Shown: positions 57,603 to 64,000 of the stretch, in pieces
Position numbering within the stretch: position 1 is the stretch's first letter
Layout: every line of letters starts with the position of its first letter
NCBI GenBank assembly: GCA_947561715.1
Contig: OX387203.1
Coordinates: 17,174,001 to 17,238,000 of the forward strand
Source of the DNA: Ascidia mentula
Lineage: Eukaryota > Chordata > Ascidiacea > Phlebobranchia > Ascidiidae
DNA length: 64,000 nt
Reading direction: 5' to 3'
Notes under the pieces: generated by a model
Seen by the model: only the letters and a program-made list of their open reading frames with translations
The model's database searches: none
What the model was told of the DNA's origin: nothing
Made by a program: the position numbers and the translations under genes

Positions 57603-60600
57603 ATGTTGAAGTATTACTTACAAGTTTTTCCAATCCTGATGTTTTATGGCCAATATCTAAATGAATGCAATTCGCTGATAGGTAAGTTCTGTTTCGAATT
57701 TAATGTTAAAAGCATGAATGGAATTATTTGGATGAGTTTACGGAAATTACTTATATACTTGAATGCAGCAACGTGTGACACAAAGTTATCAGATTTAAAT
57801 CACTCAATTTCAAAAGTAATCTGCCCACCCAACTGCTGGAGACAATATTCGGATTTGTGCGGAAGTGATGATTACGCCTCTGGTCCCCTTTGTCTGGCTG
57901 CAATGCATGCAGGACTGATGGATAGTAAGTTACATTGAAAATAGTTTAAACATGCCAGCTGCATGAATATATCTAAAAGGTTTTACGGAGTTTCTTTGAT
58001 ATCAAACCAATTATTTTAGATGATGGAGGCTACTTTGAAGTATACGAAAGTGACCCAATACATGAATATAAAGGAGTGGACAGGAACGGAGTGAGAAGCA
58101 AATCTTGTTCGTTGGCAAAATGGTCGTACACATTTAAAAGTAAGCTATGCATCGGTTGACATTTAGGTGCATATATTTACCGTTATATTTATAAAATCGA
58201 CAGTGAAATGCAGCACGACAGGAAACAGTGAGTTTTCTGTGACTGATGTATTTTGTCCACCTGGTTGTTTGTCCAACTACGTTTGTGGAACAAATTCGTA
58301 CAACAAGAACTCTTCGGTTTGTGCCTCTGCCATCCACGCTGGAATCTTGTCACGTATGTAGTTGTATTTAATACTTTGTGTTTTTTTTTTAAATCAACCA
58401 TGAATATTTTCAGAAAGTGGAGGATACGTGACGTTTTATTCTAGAAACGGAAGACGCTCATTTTTTGGTTCGACCAAGGGTGGTATAACCAGCAAATCGT
58501 GTGGTTTATCAAGTCAATACTTATCGTTTACTCGTAAGTTAGCAAAAAGCCATCTATCAGTTACTTATGATTAACCTTGCTCAAATCATCAAACTTTCAA
58601 ACAAAGATTGTTTGAGAACTTGTTCTAACAACGGTGAATGTTTGTCTGGAGTTTACGACCAACATTGTTCTTGCAACCACGGGTTGATCGGGTCGGACTG
58701 TGAAATAGGTAAGAAAATTGCCCTGAAAGCTGTAATATATGGTACTAAGAAAAAAATTGTCCGCTAAATCACCCAAAACAAATGTAAGAATTTTGTGTTT
58801 CTTTTGGCATGAAAGTAATGCAATTAATTAAAATTATTGGTTTTCGAAACCTACAATTTTCATGTAGGCCCGTTTCCAACCTGCATGGAGGCATTACAAA
58901 ACGGACTTAACCAAAGCGGAGTCTACAATTTAACTTCTCCTCTACCTTTCCAGGGATATTGCGACATGTATGGTGGAGGTTGGCTGGTGAGTTTTCTTTT
59001 AGAACTGTATCATATGTCGAATGGTTGGGAAGCGTTTGGTGGTCGAAGTTATTGTCTAAACACCTTACCTTGGTTATGATAAATACCAGGTGTTCCAGCG
59101 TCGTTATGATGGATCTATGAGTTTCAATAAAAATTGGGTGGATTACAAGAACGGGTTTGGGAATCTATCAGCAGAATTTTGGATGGGTTTGTATTCCAAT
59201 AAAGCAAACTTTAGCCAAACGTCTCGCAAGTTTAAGCAGAAACTAATTACAAATTTGATGTAAAAGTTTAAATAATAGTTTGTTTTAATTTGAATGCATT
59301 TGCTGAACGGATTGTTAGTTAATATAGAGGCCTACCAAGCAAAGCGTTTCAAACACGCTACGTAACAATTTTATGAGACGTTATGACAGTGTCAGTTAAA
59401 ATGAACAGTCAAATTTAAATTCACCAGGTTTGGAAAAACTGCACGAAATCACCAGTGCGGCGACGAGATGTCGCCTTCGTGTTGATGTTGAGAATTTTTC
59501 TGGAGGTCATGGGTTTGCCGAGTATAGGTAAGAAGACTATGCGTGTTGAACGTTTTTAATTTAGTGGTCCAACGATAACTTGCCTGATGCTGCACTGTTT
59601 TTCTGTCAGTAAACAGAAAAACATCACGAACATGTCATGGTAAAATGTTTGTGCATTTTTTCATTGTTTTTTTTCTGGTAATTTACGAAATCATACTTTG
59701 TGTAAATATTCCATTAAATTTGAAGTAAATGAAACCGATCTTTTCTACGTGAAATTTAATTAATCCATATAATTATCATCAGTAACAGAAAGCAAACGTT
59801 TTTTCCAAACGGCCATTTCTCCATAACTTCTTGAATTGTTTGGCCATTATTTATGCCCTGCCTTTGTTGGCAAAAAGTGTTACCTGGAAACTTGTTTCTT
59901 ATCTTTAACTTTTTTGAATTCCTGTAAAATCCATGATTTGGAGTTGTAGATCGGGCTTCCATCTTGCTGCAGACTTCTCTCTCCTGCTTTGTGCCATTGC
60001 CCTGTTTCCAACACATCTATGTTTTCTAGACTTCATTTTCAAACCTATAGCAGAGCTGATTTGTAAGTGTGGTGTGACCAAGGAATGCCATCTGTATATT
60101 TCTCTACTTATGCAATTGCTATTCTTTTTAAGATTCCTCAAGCCTGGAGCTTTTGTTGTCTAAATACAAATCATTTATTTTTCAACAATTTCGCAGTGCC
60201 AACATATAATTAAGAAAATACACCATTCGAAATCCAAAACTTAACACTACAACTAATATCGTTGTTTTTCCACTTTTCTCTCAAGTGAACTTTAACTTTC
60301 ATAACTACACATAACCTTTATAACTTCCCCAACAGATATATGAACGAGCTCTTTGCTTGAATAAATTGGGGGCCTCTCTCCACTCTCTAAAATTTCCATG
60401 AACAAGGCATAGAAGATTCTGTGACAAAATGGAAACTAAATTAAAATAATTCACTAACCGGTATCATATTTAGCAGCTTTCAGGAAATTTTCGGACCTGG
60501 ACTTTGATTTTCCAAGTCTTTCAATGTTGACACACCGATTCTCTCCAAATATGACGACCTTTAATCTGTTCCAGGGATAGAAAATTTGCAATATTTTTTT

Positions 60601-63039
60601 TTTCTTAGCAGAACCGAATAGGTTCACAATTTAAAAGGTATCTTGTTACAAAATGTATGCAGTATTTTTCTTGCTGAAAATAAAGGATTAGATTTGAATA
60701 CTCAAATATCTATCTGCAAAGCCAGTAATACCAGCGGTGTGATTTATTGGGTTGAAAATCTTTAAAAATGTAGTTTGTAAAATTGGGATGAAGTGAAAAG
60801 TGCTGCCGGAGTGTCCAAGAATAATTTGTATTGGAGAAACATCGTTGAATATTTTTTCAATTACTCTTCCCTGCTGTATTATGAATGAAGATCGTCAACT
60901 TCAAAACATTTCATGGGAATCTTTGGTCTTCAAATCACTTAAAATCTTAGAAACGATATGTAGCTCTATTCCTTATTTGACTACTGCAGTATTTTTCAAC
61001 CTTTGTGAGCCACGGAACACTTTTTTTACTGAAATAATCTTGCGGAACACCAAACTGTTGGAAGTACTGCGGCATTGTACTTAACCAGCAACAGCAGGCT
61101 CGAGCAATTACATTCTTTTTATTACAAAACGATTCTTATTGTTACACAACATCACTGCTCTATTTGTGTAGGGTCTATATGAAATGGCTGAAAAAAAAAC
61201 AGAAAAAGCTTCCTCGATGTAAATTGTTTCGACAGTAGTGCTTTTTGCGCCTCATAGTCCTGGCAAATGCGTTCCAACAAAAATAAATACAAAAGAAATC
61301 CTAAAATATTTATAGTAGCTCTAATTTGTAACGGGGAAGTTCACAAATGACCTTTTACCTATAATTACGTCATGTACGACATAGAAACAGTTAATTAAAC
61401 ATTGCAGTGATGATAGTAATTTTACACTCTATTTATAATTAAAAAATCGATTATCCGTCTGCTTGAACAATAATAAAAAGAATCGAATAAAATTTAGTAG
61501 ACTGCCGGCAAAAGTACGGCAAGCTCACGTATAATATAAATCACTGATTATATGCCGTAAGATGCTGCGTAGATTTTTACAGCGCCGAAGCCTTTTATTT
61601 ATTTTTTAACAGTACAATTTCTTACTGGAAATGGCAATGTGAGGAATACCCCTTGATTGCGTCAGATTTGGGATTCACAGAATAGTCTTGTGTTTTAATG
61701 TATTTCTTCGTTTTTCGGCATATTTATGTAACAAAGAGTTTAGGGACGCGATCGCTTGGTCGCGGATTGCTGGGACCGAACTCAATGGGGCTCTGATTGG
61801 GTCAAACGCCACCTTGTTGCGCTTGGAGAATGTGGCTGCAGAAAACCTTGTTTTCGTTTGATTCAAAATTTCGGAGGCGATAGTCGCAGTATTGCAAGAA
61901 AGTCTGTTGCCCAGATAAGTTTATGCGCTCGTTGGGGGCCGTCTCACTGTGACAAAATCTTGAGTGTCAAGTACCGACTTTTGCCTTGGCGTTTCATGTC
62001 ATCTTGACTGTAAAGTTACATTGATCCGTGTTGTCTTTCAGCTACATAAATTCTCTGTAATCGCCTTAAACGGATGTTTTTCTGCAAAATAAATTCTGTC
62101 ACAACAGAACATAATTAAACGCGTGTTACGGAAAAGTCTGCAAAAACCCATCCTGACTTTGGCTTGTCCTGGAAGATATTCCAAATCCCTTTTGCATTGT
62201 CAGCATCGTAAGCTTTATTGGCGCATCTTATTGTAAATGGAACAGATTTCAGGCTGCGTATAATTTGCCTCAAGTCGTTCGTAAACTTTACTTTAAGTTT
62301 GAAATTCCTTCTCGAAGCTCTAATCCTACCTTGTTTTTTTGCCTAATACAACGTGTCACACATGTTGTCAGCATTTATTTCCCCATGCAATAAACCAATA
62401 TGAGCGGGTCGATTTAAAACAACGAAATATCCGTTGTTATTTAAACTACTTTGCATGAAATCCAACTTTATGTCATTGTCTTTGCAGTAATTTCAGCATT
62501 GGCGATGAAGGAAGTTCTTATAGAATAAATGTGTCCGGATATTCGGGAAATATAGGAGATTCTTTGGAAAGAAATAATGGGATGAAATTTTCAACTCGAG
62601 GCAGAGACAACGATTTGTGAGTAATAAAGATACAACGTGTCTGATTATATTTCTGTTTACTAACGAAGCAAAACGAGTTGTGTCGGAAAAGAAGAAATGC
62701 ATTTTCTCAAATAGTTGATTTTCGCTTACAAAGTTAACCGGAAAAAAATTAAAAATCATCTGAAACAGGGAGTTGCTTTAAGTTTCAGTCATGATGCAAC
62801 CGAGTTTCAATATGGTATAACACATAGTTACTGACAATCAACTTGATTATAATTAAAGGTCACCTAGTCATTGTGCTGCATGTTGTGGTGGAGCATGGTG
62901 GCATCGTAGTTGTTCACATGCCCAACTCAATGGTCGGTGGTCGAGAACTTCTACTCTGTACAACGCTATGAGTTGGTGGAACTGGAAGAGATCATGGGGT
63001 GGAATTATGACGTCAGAGATGAAAGTGAAATGCGAATAA
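57603..63039 (+). CDS. Secreted LCCL-LCCL-EGF-fibrinogen-domain protein (450 aa)
   Basis: Eleven exons with good splice sites and matching phases: 57603-57681, 57769-57924, 58020-58139, 58204-58353, 58414-58533, 58607-58708, 58868-58986, 59090-59186, 59428-59527, 62488-62616 and 62859-63039. Residues 1-24 are a signal peptide. LCCL 1 (27-118) and LCCL 2 (119-208) each keep the four family cysteines and the YxxxSxxCxaAxHAG-type motif ([31 protein letters not shown]). A six-Cys EGF module spans 209-242 (Cys 210, 214, 220, 229, 231, 240). The fibrinogen-related domain (243-450) has [47 protein letters not shown] and GAWWHRSC, in full order and near full length. It is secreted and probably binds a ligand through the fibrinogen domain. 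Intron 9 (~2.96 kb) is the only long one. I know of no named family with this order. Confidence 0.93.
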
Positions 63040-63238
63040 ATGTTGAGGAGGTTTTAAGTGGCGAAAATTATCATTATTGAGTATTTGGTTACCACGGCCA
63101 CATTATGTTGATCTGAAATATTCAAAACCTAAATAACACACATTTGCATGTTTGTTATTATCATGGGCGTCACATGTGGAAAACAACTGTTAGCACTCGC
63201 AAATGCATGGAAAATAATTGTTATTTGTATGTTTTCTT

Positions 63239-63244
63239 AATAAA
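63239..63244 (+). terminator. Polyadenylation signal of the LCCL/fibrinogen gene
   Basis: AATAAA lies 200 bp after the stop codon, the first canonical signal downstream. The 3' UTR would thus be about 215-225 nt. Confidence 0.6.
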
Positions 63245-63259
63245 GTAAACCCACATTTG

Positions 63260-64000
63260 ATCCCTTTTGGTTACAAATAGTTTCTAGCCTTTCTTTCAAA
63301 GTAGTAGTAATAAAACTACGGCGCAAGCAAGGAAGCCACCGTTTATATGATGATTTGCGCCAACACTTGCGTTCGTACAGTTATCCTTAATTTACCCCGT
63401 AATGTCGGAGAATTCTCAAAAACATTTCGCCCCTCTGTAAAAAACCTAGATACGCAAGGTTAATCGTGTTATTATTACCAAAACATTTTGTGCGTTTTGG
63501 ATGCCACTGTCGAAATCGCCCTACTAGTTGCTTACCATTGGTGGAAATCAGATTATTATCGCGTCATTTAGTATTTATTGAAGCACTGTCGTTTTGTCCA
63601 CTCCCGACAGTAGGTAAGTAATTAAATTTGAACGCTAGTAAAGACCGCCAAAATTATGGTAATAAAGGGACAAAGATGTAGAACCACTTTCTGGGCGCAA
63701 GGGTTCGCCGTAATTAATCCAAATTTCTTCGACTGAACTGCCGAATAATTAGTTTAGGTCCGAATCTAGTTGAACGATTTCGGTATCCCACGAGTTATTG
63801 TTCATTTTTGCTTAAAATTTCGCTGTTATCAACCACTAAGAAATTTTTCGCAATATATTTCGCAAAGAAATACTAATACCGTCAGATTACGTCACCACAA
63901 AGGTGAGGTTAAAGTTATGAAATCATGAAGTGTGTTCGCTAAAGCGTAACGACCGCTTTATAAGCACTCGCTTTCCCCGAGAGGTCACTACAGAGATATA
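63260..64000. other. No gene seen
   Basis: No supported ORF or repeat up to the window end. Confidence 0.5.

Noticed and set aside
58837-59079. 80-codon ORF read straight through the fibrinogen exon
   Set aside because: It reads past the donor at 58987 into the intron. The spliced form continues the fibrinogen domain exactly.

Overview
This is animal nuclear DNA: AT-rich, with small GT-AG introns, gene families built from shuffled extracellular domains, and many DNA transposons, LTR-element fossils and MITEs. There is no operon-like packing. The clear host genes encode an MBL-like collectin (collagen stalk plus C-type lectin domain) and a secreted LCCL-LCCL-EGF-fibrinogen protein. This points to an invertebrate deuterostome. 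A tunicate is one reasonable guess, since MBL homologues are known from Ciona, but the species cannot be fixed from sequence alone.

Layout. 1-3683: satellite of 205-bp monomers in two higher-order blocks. 3.7-14.9 kb: transposon debris (SAP-like ORF and a DDE transposase fragment, a two-exon MADF gene beside a Harbinger-like terminus, a Penelope-like retroelement with a hammerhead-like relic, a minisatellite, tRNA-derived SINE relics, a Harbinger transposase fragment). 15.9-25.2 kb: a MITE, then two tandem ~4.37-kb units each carrying a seven-exon collectin gene. The first gene (17526-20472) is intact and predicts 253 aa. The second (21875-24847) has one nonsense codon at codon 20. 25.2-36 kb: MITEs, an integrase-like transposase relic, an ACGT-dense tandem repeat, LTR-element fossils and one tiny membrane ORF. 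33.7-40.6 kb: a three-layer nest, with an old Gypsy fossil hit by a hAT-like MITE and that MITE hit by a younger Gypsy element. 42.3-43.0 kb: a second, unrelated tandem repeat that also has a 205-bp period. 43.5-52.7 kb: Harbinger-like, piggyBac-like and hAT-like relics, a parvovirus-like capsid fossil, orphan exons and more MITEs. 52.7-57.5 kb: mostly empty, with one hammerhead-like motif. 57603-63039: an eleven-exon gene for a 450-aa secreted protein with the order signal peptide, LCCL, LCCL, EGF, fibrinogen domain.

How the genes fit together. The collectins and the LCCL/fibrinogen protein are all secreted recognition-type molecules on the + strand within about 46 kb. In vertebrates, collectins and fibrinogen-domain ficolins start the lectin complement pathway, and LCCL occurs in the LPS-sensing factor C of horseshoe crabs. 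A shared role in innate recognition is therefore plausible, but it is inference. The LCCL-LCCL-EGF-fibrinogen order is the most novel thing I see in the window.
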